Assembly: GCF_000723885.1 (NCBI RefSeq)
Contig: NZ_CCDG010000103.1
Coordinates: 1 to 49,611, forward strand
DNA from: Paenibacillus camerounensis
GTDB taxonomy: Bacteria > Bacillota > Bacilli > Paenibacillales > Paenibacillaceae
Length of the DNA: 49,611 bases
Direction of reading: 5' to 3'
The notes beneath the pieces were generated by a model that worked only from the letters and a program-made list of their open reading frames with translations, was not told where the DNA came from and did no database searches. Made by a program: the position numbers and the translations under genes. Below, piece by piece: positions 17,048 to 25,863 of this stretch. Within the stretch, counting starts at the first letter, position 1. Every line of letters starts with the position of its first letter.

Positions 17048-17941
17048 ATGAAGCTGTCAGCCGGAGACCGGGTTCTTGTAACGGTTATATACATTCTACT
17101 GGCAATATTAGCCTTTCTGTCCTTTTATCCGTTCTGGAACGCCGGTGTTATTTCATTTAACAACGGAACTGATACTATGCGCGGCGGAGTCACATTTTGG
17201 CCGAGACAATTCTCACTGGAGAACTATTCGGTGGTATTCCAGGACAGCCGCCTGATTAACGGCTTCGTGATCTCTGTATTGCGGACTGTAATCGGTACCT
17301 TTGCTGCCATTGCCGCCACAGCGGTATTCGCTTACGGCATGAGTAAATCAGAGCTGATGGGGCGCAGATTTTATATGGTTTTCTGCATCATCACCATGTA
17401 TTTCAGCGGCGGGCTGATTCCGAGCTTTCTGCTGATCCGCGAGCTGGGCATGTTCAACTCCTTCTGGGTTATGGTCATCCCGGGCCTGATCAGCGTCTGG
17501 AACATGATTATTTTCCGGACCTTCTTCAAAGGCATACCGGCAGGACTGGAGGAGTCTGCAAGAATTGACGGCTGCTCCAATTGGGGAGTGTTGATGCGCA
17601 TTGTACTTCCGCTGTCAGGTCCGGTCATTGCGACCTTATCCCTGTTCACTGCGGTCTATCACTGGAATGACTGGTTTACGCCAAGCATCTACCTCAGCAA
17701 TGTCGATTTAATGCCGATTCAGACCAAGCTGCAGCAGATCCTGAACTCCAACATCATGTCCGAGCAGATGGCCCAGCTGGATGCAGCCGCACAGGGGCGG
17801 ATGAATAAAATGCGCGCCGTCACAACCAAATCCCTGTCCATGGCTACCATGATGGTGGCTACGATCCCGATTTTGTGCGTGTATCCTTTTTTGCAGAAGT
17901 ATTTCGTTAAGGGCGTTATGGTCGGTTCACTAAAAGAATAA
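17048..17941 (+). CDS. Sugar ABC transporter permease, LplC type
   Basis: A 297-residue second permease of the same importer, with about six membrane helices and the EAA loop EESARIDGCSNWGVLMRIVLPLSGPVI near residues 173-199. It starts DRVLVTVIYILLAILAFLSFYPFWNAGVISFN and ends in the family signature PFLQKYFVKGVMVGSLKE. It follows the LplB-type gene after 23 bases with AAAGGGGG as ribosome site, so both are co-transcribed. Confidence 0.9.
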   Translation: MKLSAGDRVLVTVIYILLAILAFLSFYPFWNAGVISFNNGTDTMRGGVTFWPRQFSLENYSVVFQDSRLINGFVISVLRTVIGTFAAIAATAVFAYGMSKSELMGRRFYMVFCIITMYFSGGLIPSFLLIRELGMFNSFWVMVIPGLISVWNMIIFRTFFKGIPAGLEESARIDGCSNWGVLMRIVLPLSGPVIATLSLFTAVYHWNDWFTPSIYLSNVDLMPIQTKLQQILNSNIMSEQMAQLDAAAQGRMNKMRAVTTKSLSMATMMVATIPILCVYPFLQKYFVKGVMVGSLKE

Positions 17942-17965
17942 AGGAACTCAAGGGGGAATTAACCA

Positions 17966-19624
17966 ATGATCTCAGGCAAAACAAAGGTGTCCGCTTTGGC
18001 GGCTGTTCTTAGTCTTATGATCGGTTTAACAGGCTGTACAGGCGGCAATAACAGTCCTTCTAATTCTGCAAATACAGCAAACAGCAACAGTCCGGATGCA
18101 GCTGAAGGCGGGGGATATGTGCTTGGTGAGCAGCCGCTGGAATTCTCCTTCTACGGCCATTATGACTGGTATACAATGCCTAACTGGGGCGAGGACCTCT
18201 CCTCCAAATGGATTAAGGATAATAAGCAGGTGAATGTCGTGCCGGTCAGCTCGGGAGGCAATGCCAAGCAAAAGCTCAGCACGATGATCGTATCCGGCGA
18301 GCTTCCCGATGTGATCTGGATGGAACGCGGTGCAGATGTTGAGCAGCTGCGGGCTGCCGGAGCACTCGTGCCGTTTGATGATTATCTCGACAAATACCCG
18401 AATCTGAAGGAATGGGCAGGCGAAGAGACGCTCGACATGCTGCGCTCCTCCGACGGTAAGCTTTATCAGTTCCCGAACTGGTATACGACTCAGCCGAACG
18501 GAAACTCCGGCTATCTGGTCAACAAAAAGATCTATAACGGGCTGGGCATTCCGCCGCTTGAGACTACAGACGATCTCTATGCTTATCTGAAGCTGGTTAA
18601 AGAGAAATACCCGGATGTCGTTCCGTTTGAGGTAGGACAAGGCGCGGAAGGCATCGATGTCCTGTCGTCCGCATTTGCCGAGAACCGTCCTTATGTATTC
18701 AGTGCCCTCAGCATGATGGCCATTCCGAACGGCAATGAAATGACCTCAGTGTTTAAGGATGATGCATTCCGTTCTTCGCTGGTGTATGCGAATCAGATGT
18801 ACCGGGATAAGCTGATCAGCCAGGATGCATTCACTCAGAATCTTGAACAGGTGGAGCAGAAGATTATTACAGGCAACATTGCGGTATACGCCGCTTCCAG
18901 TCCGACTGAATACGGTGCAATCGGCAATTCGCTGCTGAAGGAGCAGGACCCGGAAGCCGGCTACATCATGGTCTGGCCTATTCATAAGGCGGGTCTGGAT
19001 AAAAACAAGATTTTCCCCGGAGCATACAATCAGCTTGGCTGGAATGTGAGTGTCATTACCTCAGCTGCCAAGGATCCGGAAGCCGTCTTCGCTTTTCTGG
19101 ACTGGTTCACCGGACCTGAAGGCCAGCGGATTATTATGTGGGGACCTGAGGGCAAGTACTGGGACGGAACAGATGAAGAAGGGGCACCGCTGTTCACAGA
19201 AGCCTTCACAACGGATACCAAAGGCCGTGATGAGCTGATGAATGCTACGGTCAATCTGCAATGGAACGGCAATACAGTATACGTGGATAATTCGAAGATG
19301 AAGTTTGAATCGGCACTGCCGGAAGACCAGAAGAGCTGGGAAACCAAATGGCAGTCCGAAATTACCTGGAAGACACAGTTTGATACGACCGAATACGTAA
19401 ACCTGGCTCCGGCAGGCGATTCCCAGGAAGGGATCATCTCGCAAAGCGTAGGCGAAATCTACGAGAAAGCCAGAGCTCAGGCTGTGCTCAACGCCAAAAG
19501 CGAAGCTGAAGTGCTGGCAATCTTGGATAAGGCTGAGGCAGATGCACAGCAGGTCGGATACAGTGAGCTTCTGAAATTCAAGACGGAGAAATGGCAGGAG
19601 AACCTGAGCAAGCTGGGCAAATGA
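17966..19624 (+). CDS. Extracellular solute-binding lipoprotein of the sugar importer (LplA type)
   Basis: A 552-residue substrate-binding protein. The lipobox LTGC places the lipidated Cys at residue 24, so it is tethered to the outer membrane face. A Ser/Asn-rich linker (about 27-50) precedes the binding domain. The body has the LplA pattern: KQKLSTMIVSGELPDVIWMERG near 90-115, YQFPNWYTTQPNGNSGYLVNKKIYNGLGI near 167-195, and DWFTGPEGQRIIMWGPEGKYWDG near 375-400. It follows the permease after 24 bases with AGGGGGAA. Its ligand is not evident from sequence; the downstream kinase and hexosaminidases point to N-acetylglucosamine-containing saccharides. Confidence 0.92.
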   Translation: MISGKTKVSALAAVLSLMIGLTGCTGGNNSPSNSANTANSNSPDAAEGGGYVLGEQPLEFSFYGHYDWYTMPNWGEDLSSKWIKDNKQVNVVPVSSGGNAKQKLSTMIVSGELPDVIWMERGADVEQLRAAGALVPFDDYLDKYPNLKEWAGEETLDMLRSSDGKLYQFPNWYTTQPNGNSGYLVNKKIYNGLGIPPLETTDDLYAYLKLVKEKYPDVVPFEVGQGAEGIDVLSSAFAENRPYVFSALSMMAIPNGNEMTSVFKDDAFRSSLVYANQMYRDKLISQDAFTQNLEQVEQKIITGNIAVYAASSPTEYGAIGNSLLKEQDPEAGYIMVWPIHKAGLDKNKIFPGAYNQLGWNVSVITSAAKDPEAVFAFLDWFTGPEGQRIIMWGPEGKYWDGTDEEGAPLFTEAFTTDTKGRDELMNATVNLQWNGNTVYVDNSKMKFESALPEDQKSWETKWQSEITWKTQFDTTEYVNLAPAGDSQEGIISQSVGEIYEKARAQAVLNAKSEAEVLAILDKAEADAQQVGYSELLKFKTEKWQENLSKLGK

Positions 19625-19649
19625 AACTGACATACAGGAGCGGGAGACC

Positions 19650-20642
19650 TTGAACTATTACTTGGGCATTGACGGCGGAGGCAGCAAAACACTGGCCGTC
19701 ATATCCGACGCCGCGGGCCGGATAGTGGGACGCGGCGCAAGCGGATGCGGCAACCATCAGACAGGGGCCGAAAGGGCCGAAATCAACATCCGGGAGGCGG
19801 TGGAGGAAGCTCTGCAGCAGGCGGGGCTCAGCAAGGAGCAAATCACCTATTCGGTGTTCGGACTGGCGGGTGCTGACCGGGAAGCTGACTTCAGGATTCT
19901 GCGCCCGATGATTGCCCGGATAGGTATGGAGCCGCATGACATATTATGTGATACAGTAATCGGCCTAAGGGCAGGGACCCGCAAATCTTATGGTGTAGTG
20001 GTCATCTGCGGTACCGGAACCAATTGCTACGGAATGAACCGCAGCGGGCAGGAGCTGCAGGTAGGCGGCTTTGGCTATACCTTCGGCGATTTCGGCGGCG
20101 GTGCGGATCTGGCGGTGGAAGCCTTCCGCGCTGTAATCCGCGCGTGGGAGGGCAGGGGGCGGCCAACCCGGCTGACCCAGGCGATTCTCAGTAAGCTGGG
20201 GTACGCTTCCGAAGCTGAGATGTTTCACTATTACCTTGACCACGGCCTGCGTGTGCCGCACGAAATCGCCAAGCTGCTCTTTGAGGTTGCCGCCGAGGAT
20301 GAAACAGCCCGTGAAATTCTGCAGCGGCAGGGCAGAGAGCTGGGTAATGCAGCCGGTGCAGTGATCCGGAGGCTTGGCATGCAGCAGGATGTCTTCGATC
20401 TGGTGCTGGCCGGCAGTATTCTAACCCGTGGCGAGAGCCGGTATGTTGCCCCTTATATTTCAGAGGTAGTGTCAGCTGCCGCTCCGGGCTGTACCCTGCA
20501 AAAGCTTGAACAAGAGCCTGTAGCCGGAGCGCTGCTGCTGGCTATGGAGAAATCCGGAATTCAGGTGGCAGAAGACGTCTATGAACAATTACAACAAACC
20601 TTATCCGTAAAGGCGGCGAATGCAGTATGGATCAAAGACTGA
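19650..20642 (+). CDS. N-acetylglucosamine/N-acetylmuramic acid kinase-like protein (BadF/BadG ATPase family)
   Basis: A 330-residue sugar kinase of the ASKHA fold. The phosphate-1 loop is YLGIDGGGSKTLAVISD at the N terminus and the phosphate-2 region is VVICGTGTNCYG near residue 115-126. GFGYTFGDFGGGADLAVEA near 138-156 is typical of GlcNAc kinases and of the MurK-type kinase that acts on both GlcNAc and MurNAc. The product would trap amino sugars as 6-phosphates in the cytoplasm. The start is TTG 19650 behind CAGGAGCGGGAG. The end overlaps the GH4 gene by 16 bases, which indicates translational coupling. The choice between GlcNAc and MurNAc as substrate cannot be made by eye. Confidence 0.82.
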   Translation: MNYYLGIDGGGSKTLAVISDAAGRIVGRGASGCGNHQTGAERAEINIREAVEEALQQAGLSKEQITYSVFGLAGADREADFRILRPMIARIGMEPHDILCDTVIGLRAGTRKSYGVVVICGTGTNCYGMNRSGQELQVGGFGYTFGDFGGGADLAVEAFRAVIRAWEGRGRPTRLTQAILSKLGYASEAEMFHYYLDHGLRVPHEIAKLLFEVAAEDETAREILQRQGRELGNAAGAVIRRLGMQQDVFDLVLAGSILTRGESRYVAPYISEVVSAAAPGCTLQKLEQEPVAGALLLAMEKSGIQVAEDVYEQLQQTLSVKAANAVWIKD

Positions 20643-21928
20643 AGGTAGCAGTTATCGGGGGCGGCTCCTCCTATACTCCGGAGCTGATTGAAGGGTTCAT
20701 CCTGAACTACTCTACTTTTCCGGTAACAGAAATCGTACTCGTAGATATACAGGAAGGATTCCACAAGCTGTCCATCGTCGGACAGCTTGCCAAGCGGATG
20801 ATTGCCCGGTCCGGGCTGCCGATTGAGCTTAGCCTTACGCTTGACCGGCGCTCTGCACTGGCAGATGCCAGCTTTGTCACCACCCAGATGCGTGTCGGCA
20901 GACTGGAAGCCCGCGGCTGGGATGAGACGATCCCGCTCAAGTACGGGATGATTGGACAGGAAACTACAGGTCCGGGAGGCATGATGAAGGCGCTGCGCAC
21001 GATACCGGTGCTGCTGGAGGTCGCGAGAGATATGGAGGAGCTCTGCCCGGATGCATGGCTGCTGAACTTTACAAATCCTGCGGGCATGGTAACCGAGGCT
21101 ATTCATAAGCATTCAAGCATCAAATCCATCGGGCTGTGTAATTCTCCGATCGCCGCCTACAAATGGCTGTCTGAGCTGTATCAGGTACCGGCCGAACGGA
21201 TTTACTGTGAATTTGCCGGCCTGAATCACCTGCACTGGATCAGTACCATTACCATTGACGGTGAATCCAAGCTGCCAGAGCTGCTGGCGAACCGGGACGG
21301 ATATTCTGCCCGTAATGTTCCGCAGTATGACTGGAATGCGACGCTGCTGTCAGCGCTTAAGGCGATTCCTTCCTATTACCTGAAATACTTCTATCTGCAC
21401 CGTGAGATTCTGGCGGAGCAGCAGGCAGCTGCAGCCAAAGGGGAGACGCGGGCGGAAACGGTACAGCGCCTGGAGGATGAGCTGTTCGAGCTGTATAAGG
21501 ACGAGGAGCTGGCCGAAAAGCCGAAGCAGCTGGAGCAGCGCGGAGGAGCCTATTACTCCGAAGCCGCAGTCCGGCTGATGAATTCACTATATAATGATTC
21601 CGGCGATATTCAGACTCTGAATGTTCCTAATCAAGGCATTCTCGGGTTCCTTCCGGACGATGCCTGCATTGAGGTCAATTGCAAAGTGCATAAGGACGGA
21701 CCTGTCGCCATGCCGGTGGCTGTTGTGCCGGAAGCGGCCAAAGGCCTGATTCATGCGGTCAAAACCTATGAAGGACTGGCAATTGAAGCTGCTGTAACCG
21801 GCAGCCGCGCTACCGCCTTGCTCGCCCTTGCCCATCATCCGCTCGTTCCTTCAGCCAATGACGCAGAAGCGATGCTGGATGAGATGCTGGAGCAGAACAA
21901 AGCTTATCTGCCAGGGTTCTCAATATGA
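20627..21928 (+). CDS. Glycoside hydrolase family 4 enzyme (6-phospho-beta-glucosidase-like)
   Basis: A 433-residue GH4 enzyme. This family cleaves glycosides by an oxidation-elimination mechanism needing NAD and a divalent metal. Seen are the NAD loop VAVIGGGSSYTPELIEGF (residues 7-24), VDIQEG for the cofactor ribose, NFTNPAGMVTEA (147-157), and the metal ligands Cys171 (GLCNSP) and His201 (GLNHLHW), which match known 6-phospho-beta-glucosidases. It is annotated from these as acting on 6-phosphorylated beta-glycosides. In this operon, beside a GlcNAc-type kinase and two hexosaminidases, an amino-sugar substrate is a reasonable alternative. It overlaps the kinase by 16 bases and the next gene by 4 bases. 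Confidence 0.88.
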   Translation: MDQRLKVAVIGGGSSYTPELIEGFILNYSTFPVTEIVLVDIQEGFHKLSIVGQLAKRMIARSGLPIELSLTLDRRSALADASFVTTQMRVGRLEARGWDETIPLKYGMIGQETTGPGGMMKALRTIPVLLEVARDMEELCPDAWLLNFTNPAGMVTEAIHKHSSIKSIGLCNSPIAAYKWLSELYQVPAERIYCEFAGLNHLHWISTITIDGESKLPELLANRDGYSARNVPQYDWNATLLSALKAIPSYYLKYFYLHREILAEQQAAAAKGETRAETVQRLEDELFELYKDEELAEKPKQLEQRGGAYYSEAAVRLMNSLYNDSGDIQTLNVPNQGILGFLPDDACIEVNCKVHKDGPVAMPVAVVPEAAKGLIHAVKTYEGLAIEAAVTGSRATALLALAHHPLVPSANDAEAMLDEMLEQNKAYLPGFSI

Positions 21929-23454
21929 ACCTGGAACACCAAATTGCCCGGATGTGTGTAACCGGGCTGCCTGCTAAGGCAGCGGATTCAGCATTCGATG
22001 AGCGGCTTGGGGTCTTGCCTTCAGGCGGTCTTGGGTTGTTTCCGCACAATATAGACAACGAATATCAGCTTCGCAGGCTGGTCCACGGTGTAACGGCTGC
22101 GGCAGACTGGCTCGGCTTCACCTCACCATACCTCCTCTCCATTGATGAAGAGGGAGGGAGCCTGGCTAATCTGAAGAGGATATTCCCGCATGTGCCGGGC
22201 AACCGGGCGGTTGGCCTGACCGGAGATCCCGCAGCCGCCTTTCTGCAGGGAAAGCTTATCGGCAGCCAGCTGGCTGCACTGGGCATCCCGATGAGCTGGG
22301 CACCGGTGCTTGATGTAAATACGAACATCTTGAATCCCGTAGTCGGTGTCCGGTCTTATGGTGAAGAGCCGGCTGTAGTAGCGAAGCTTGGCGCCGCTTT
22401 TATCAAGGGGATGCATGAAGCAGGCGTTGCCGTCACTGCCAAGCATTTTCCCGGCCACGGGCAGGTGGATGGTGATTCACATATTGAGCTGCCTGTATGC
22501 GGGCTGTCATTAGAGAAGCTGATGATCGGACCTGTAATCCCGTTCGCAGCTGCTATAGATGCCGGGTGTGATGCGATCATGATGGCGCATATCGTCTTCC
22601 CGGAAATCCCGCAAGCCGAAGGCCTCCCGGCCTCACTAAGTCCTTACTTTGTTACAGATCTGCTTCGTAATGAGCTGGGTTACCAAGGTGTCATTTGCAC
22701 GGATGATGTCGAAATGGGGGCTATCCGCAATACTTATGAGCCGGAGCTGATCGGTGAGCTGGCAGTGACTGCCGGCAATGACATGATTCTGATGTGTCAT
22801 ACGCCTGAATTCCAGGATCGCGTCATCCGGGGCATTGCTCAGGCGGTCCGCGATGGCCGGATAACGGAGGCCAGAATTGATGAATCCCTGCAGCGGATTA
22901 ACCGGCTTCAGGAGCGGATGCTGCTGCACAGCCGGCACGCGTCTCCGGTGCCGCGTGCCGAGTGGGACAGCAGGACAGCTGAGCTGACCCGCTCAACATT
23001 GAAGCTGCAGCGTGATCCCCGTCAGCTGCTGCCGTTATCTGCGGAGCTGCGGTACCTGCTGCTGCTGCCGCAGCCGGAGAGGCTGACCCTCGCGGATAAT
23101 ACCGACAGCAAGGCTCTTGAGCTGGGGGCGCTTCTGGGAGAGCGGGGAATTAATCTTTCAGTACAGTATATTGCGAACAATCCTGCTTCCGGTATGATTA
23201 ACGATATCTTAGCCGGGCTTGAGGAATGTGACGCAGTTATTATGGGTACTTGGAACGCCCATATGTTCCGCGGACAGCTGGATTTGGCCGAAGCCATTAG
23301 CCGCGAGAAGCCGCTGATTACCGCCGTTCTCCGTAATCCCTATGACGCAGAACGGCTGCCGTCTGCAGCATCTGTCATCCTGGTCTGCGGAACCTCCGTT
23401 TATTCGCTGGAGTCGCTGGCAGAGGTCCTGACAACCGGAAGAACAACACTATAA
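21925..23454 (+). CDS. GH3 beta-N-acetylhexosaminidase, NagZ type (first copy)
   Basis: A 509-residue glycoside hydrolase family 3 protein. The NagZ acid-base loop KHFPGHGQVDGDSH is at residues 173-186 (Asp184/His186), and the nucleophile is Asp260 in CTDDVEMGAI. It has no signal peptide, so it would be cytoplasmic and act on imported material. The region after about residue 340 is the extra C-terminal domain seen in Gram-positive NagZ proteins. Its start overlaps the GH4 stop (ATGA). The copy is clearly diverged from the next gene, so they probably differ in substrate rather than being a recent duplication. Confidence 0.88.
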   Translation: MNLEHQIARMCVTGLPAKAADSAFDERLGVLPSGGLGLFPHNIDNEYQLRRLVHGVTAAADWLGFTSPYLLSIDEEGGSLANLKRIFPHVPGNRAVGLTGDPAAAFLQGKLIGSQLAALGIPMSWAPVLDVNTNILNPVVGVRSYGEEPAVVAKLGAAFIKGMHEAGVAVTAKHFPGHGQVDGDSHIELPVCGLSLEKLMIGPVIPFAAAIDAGCDAIMMAHIVFPEIPQAEGLPASLSPYFVTDLLRNELGYQGVICTDDVEMGAIRNTYEPELIGELAVTAGNDMILMCHTPEFQDRVIRGIAQAVRDGRITEARIDESLQRINRLQERMLLHSRHASPVPRAEWDSRTAELTRSTLKLQRDPRQLLPLSAELRYLLLLPQPERLTLADNTDSKALELGALLGERGINLSVQYIANNPASGMINDILAGLEECDAVIMGTWNAHMFRGQLDLAEAISREKPLITAVLRNPYDAERLPSAASVILVCGTSVYSLESLAEVLTTGRTTL

Positions 23455-23484
23455 CCCAAAAGCAAAAGGAGCTGTAGCTCAATA

Positions 23485-25098
23485 ATGGATACTGGAACGG
23501 ACCACAATCTTCGTCTGCGCCATAAGGTCGGACAGATGTTCATGTGCGGATTCATGGACACCTCTCCAAACAAGGATATTTTGACACTGATTCAGGATTA
23601 TCATATCGGGGGCATTATCTATTTCCGGCGCAATATCGGAACGGCTGAGCAAGTGTACGCCTGTTCAGCCGCGCTGCAGCGGGCTGCAGCCGAGCCCCTG
23701 CTGATCGCGATCGATCAGGAAGGGGGCATGGTTGCCCGGATTGAGGAAGGTGTTACACTGATGCCGGGCAATATGGCACTGGGGGCGACCCGCAATGCGG
23801 AAGGGGTCCGGCAGGCTGCGGCAATTGCCGGGGCCGAGCTGCGCCACCTGGGGATTAATATGAACTTTGCGCCTTGTGTCGATGTGAACAACAATCCGGC
23901 CAATCCGGTTATAGGCGTACGTTCCTATGGTGAATCACCGCTGCTGGTCAGTGAGATGGGAAGCGCAGCCGTTGCCGGCTATCAGAAAGAGGGCGTAGCG
24001 GCAACGATTAAGCATTTTCCCGGCCACGGAGATACGGATACGGATTCGCACCTGGCCCTTCCGTCAATCAGCCATAACCGCGAAAGGCTGGCGGAGGTTG
24101 AATTGCTGCCGTTTCAGCGGATTATAGAATCCGGGGTCGATGCTGTCATGACTGCTCATGTTGTATTTAAGGCTTATGAGGATGACGTGATCCCGGCGAC
24201 CCTGTCTGAGAATATTCTGACCGGGCTGCTGCGCAGGGAGCTGAACTTCGACGGTGTAATCGTTACCGACTGTCTGGAGATGAACGCGATCTCACAGACC
24301 GTCGGTGTGGGACCGGGAGCCGTGCAGGCGGTGAAAGCCGGGGCCGATCTGATCCTAGTCAGCCATACGTATAGCTGGCAGGTTGAGGCGATAGAGGCTG
24401 TAACCGAGGCTGTTATCCGCGGAGAGATTTCCGAGGCCAGAATCGATGCATCCGTACAGCGGCTGGCAAGCCTTAAGGCTAAACGGGGAATTACCGGAGC
24501 AGAGCCGCAAGCCTTCCCGGCCATACAGCAGCAGCTGGCTTCCGAAGCATCGCATGAAGCAGCCCGTGCCCTCAGCGAACAGAGCATTACCTTATTATGT
24601 GACGACGGACAGCTTCCGCTGGCGGAACACGAAGGCATCTATGTCATTTGGCCTGAGGTCCGGGTCAATCATGAGGTAGTAGAAGCACTGCAGGAGGAAA
24701 TGACTCTCGGAAAGGCACTGAAGCCTTATTATGACGGGGTCACCGAACGGATTATTGACGTTGACCCTACAGCTGCGGAGATCGACTTGGTGTTGGAGGA
24801 GAGCCGCTCTTTTACTCAGATTGTGGCAGCAACCTACAACGCCGATTTTTCGCCCGGTCAACGCCAGATTCTGCAGGAGCTTACGGCGCGGACAGGATGC
24901 AGGCTTGTCGTTGTGGCTGTGCGTAACCCTTATGATTTTACCGCTGTATCCGGTATACGCACCTATCTTGCTTCTTATGAGAATAAACCTCTGGCGATGC
25001 AGTCTGTAGCCAAGGTACTGGCCGGACAAAGCTTTACCCGCGGTGTACTTCCGGTAACGGTTGGAGCTTTTGCCTGTGGATCGGGTATTATAAGATGA
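23485..25098 (+). CDS. GH3 beta-N-acetylhexosaminidase, NagZ type (second copy)
   Basis: A 537-residue GH3 protein without a signal peptide. It starts HKVGQMFMCGFMDT and contains IDQEGGMVARIEEGVTLMPGNMALGA near 76-101, the sugar-binding segment of NagZ. The acid-base loop KHFPGHGDTDTDSH is at 176-189 (Asp187/His189) and the nucleophile is Asp262 in VTDCLEMNAI. The C-terminal domain is present, about residues 345-537. AAAAGGAG lies upstream of the ATG and 30 bases separate it from the first copy. It is the last gene of the unit and is followed by a terminator. Confidence 0.9.
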   Translation: MDTGTDHNLRLRHKVGQMFMCGFMDTSPNKDILTLIQDYHIGGIIYFRRNIGTAEQVYACSAALQRAAAEPLLIAIDQEGGMVARIEEGVTLMPGNMALGATRNAEGVRQAAAIAGAELRHLGINMNFAPCVDVNNNPANPVIGVRSYGESPLLVSEMGSAAVAGYQKEGVAATIKHFPGHGDTDTDSHLALPSISHNRERLAEVELLPFQRIIESGVDAVMTAHVVFKAYEDDVIPATLSENILTGLLRRELNFDGVIVTDCLEMNAISQTVGVGPGAVQAVKAGADLILVSHTYSWQVEAIEAVTEAVIRGEISEARIDASVQRLASLKAKRGITGAEPQAFPAIQQQLASEASHEAARALSEQSITLLCDDGQLPLAEHEGIYVIWPEVRVNHEVVEALQEEMTLGKALKPYYDGVTERIIDVDPTAAEIDLVLEESRSFTQIVAATYNADFSPGQRQILQELTARTGCRLVVVAVRNPYDFTAVSGIRTYLASYENKPLAMQSVAKVLAGQSFTRGVLPVTVGAFACGSGIIR

Positions 25099-25135
25099 TT
25101 AAATATTAATATAGTTAATTAATATCAATATCCCC

Positions 25136-25180
25136 AAAACGGATGTCTTCCTTACTCAAAGGCAGATTATCCGTTTTTTT
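25136..25180 (+). terminator. Intrinsic terminator of the amino-sugar operon
   Basis: AAAACGGAT at 25136-25144 pairs with ATCCGTTTT at 25169-25177 around a large loop and runs into seven T residues. Confidence 0.75.
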
Positions 25181-25232
25181 CATTTGATTAAACTTTTAAA
25201 TTTACAAAAATGAATTTTTATCGGATAATGAT

Positions 25233-25246
25233 ACGATACGTATCGT
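25233..25246. promoter_or_regulatory. Probable TetR operator
   Basis: ACGATACGTATCGT is a perfect 14-bp palindrome 26 bases before the tetR start codon. Size and position fit autorepression of the tetR-MFS unit. Confidence 0.75.
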
Positions 25247-25271
25247 TTCGATAAAGAAGGGGGAATGGAAG

Positions 25272-25838
25272 ATGAATATGAAACAGCACAAAGAAGCCCG
25301 CAGTAAAAAGCAAATCCTCGAAGCAACGATAGTACTGCTGGAAACAAGCAGCTATTCCTCCTTAACGGTAGAGGCGGTTGCCTCACAAGCCGGAGTTGGC
25401 AAAGCAACGATATACAGATGGTGGAACAGTAAGGCCCAGCTGGTGCTGGATGCTTTTCTGATGACTGTCGAATCGGAGTTTGAGTTTGACCACAGCAAGC
25501 CTATTAAGGATAATTTCAAACTGCAGCTGGCCACCTTGACCCGTATACTCGGCAGCAGGATCGGGAAGTCAACACTTACAATTGTTACCGAGAATGAGGA
25601 CATAGCTAAAGATTTTTACAGCTCCTATATAATCATCAAAAGAAACAATGCAAAACAGGCACTCCAAGCTGCAATCGACAAAGGCGAGATCCATTCTAAC
25701 ATTACCATGGATATCGTACTGGACTTACTGTACGGATCTGTCTACTTTCAAATTCTCATCTATAAAAAGCTTCCGGATGAGGCATACATCGACGATTTGC
25801 TAAATCATGTTATGCAAGGCATTACCATCTCAAATTAA
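25272..25838 (+). CDS. TetR/AcrR family repressor
   Basis: A 188-residue repressor. The N-terminal helix-turn-helix is visible as RSKKQILEATIVLLETSSYSSLTVEAVASQAGVGKATIYRWWNSKAQLVLDAF (residues 10-62), with the usual TIYRWW recognition helix. The C-terminal half is a variable ligand-binding dimer domain of the TetR_C_11-like type. It lies 25 bases before an MFS pump and behind a palindrome, so it probably represses both genes until a toxic compound binds. The ligand is unknown. Confidence 0.92.
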   Translation: MNMKQHKEARSKKQILEATIVLLETSSYSSLTVEAVASQAGVGKATIYRWWNSKAQLVLDAFLMTVESEFEFDHSKPIKDNFKLQLATLTRILGSRIGKSTLTIVTENEDIAKDFYSSYIIIKRNNAKQALQAAIDKGEIHSNITMDIVLDLLYGSVYFQILIYKKLPDEAYIDDLLNHVMQGITISN

Positions 25839-25863
25839 CCTGTACCTGGAGGATCTTCTCAAA

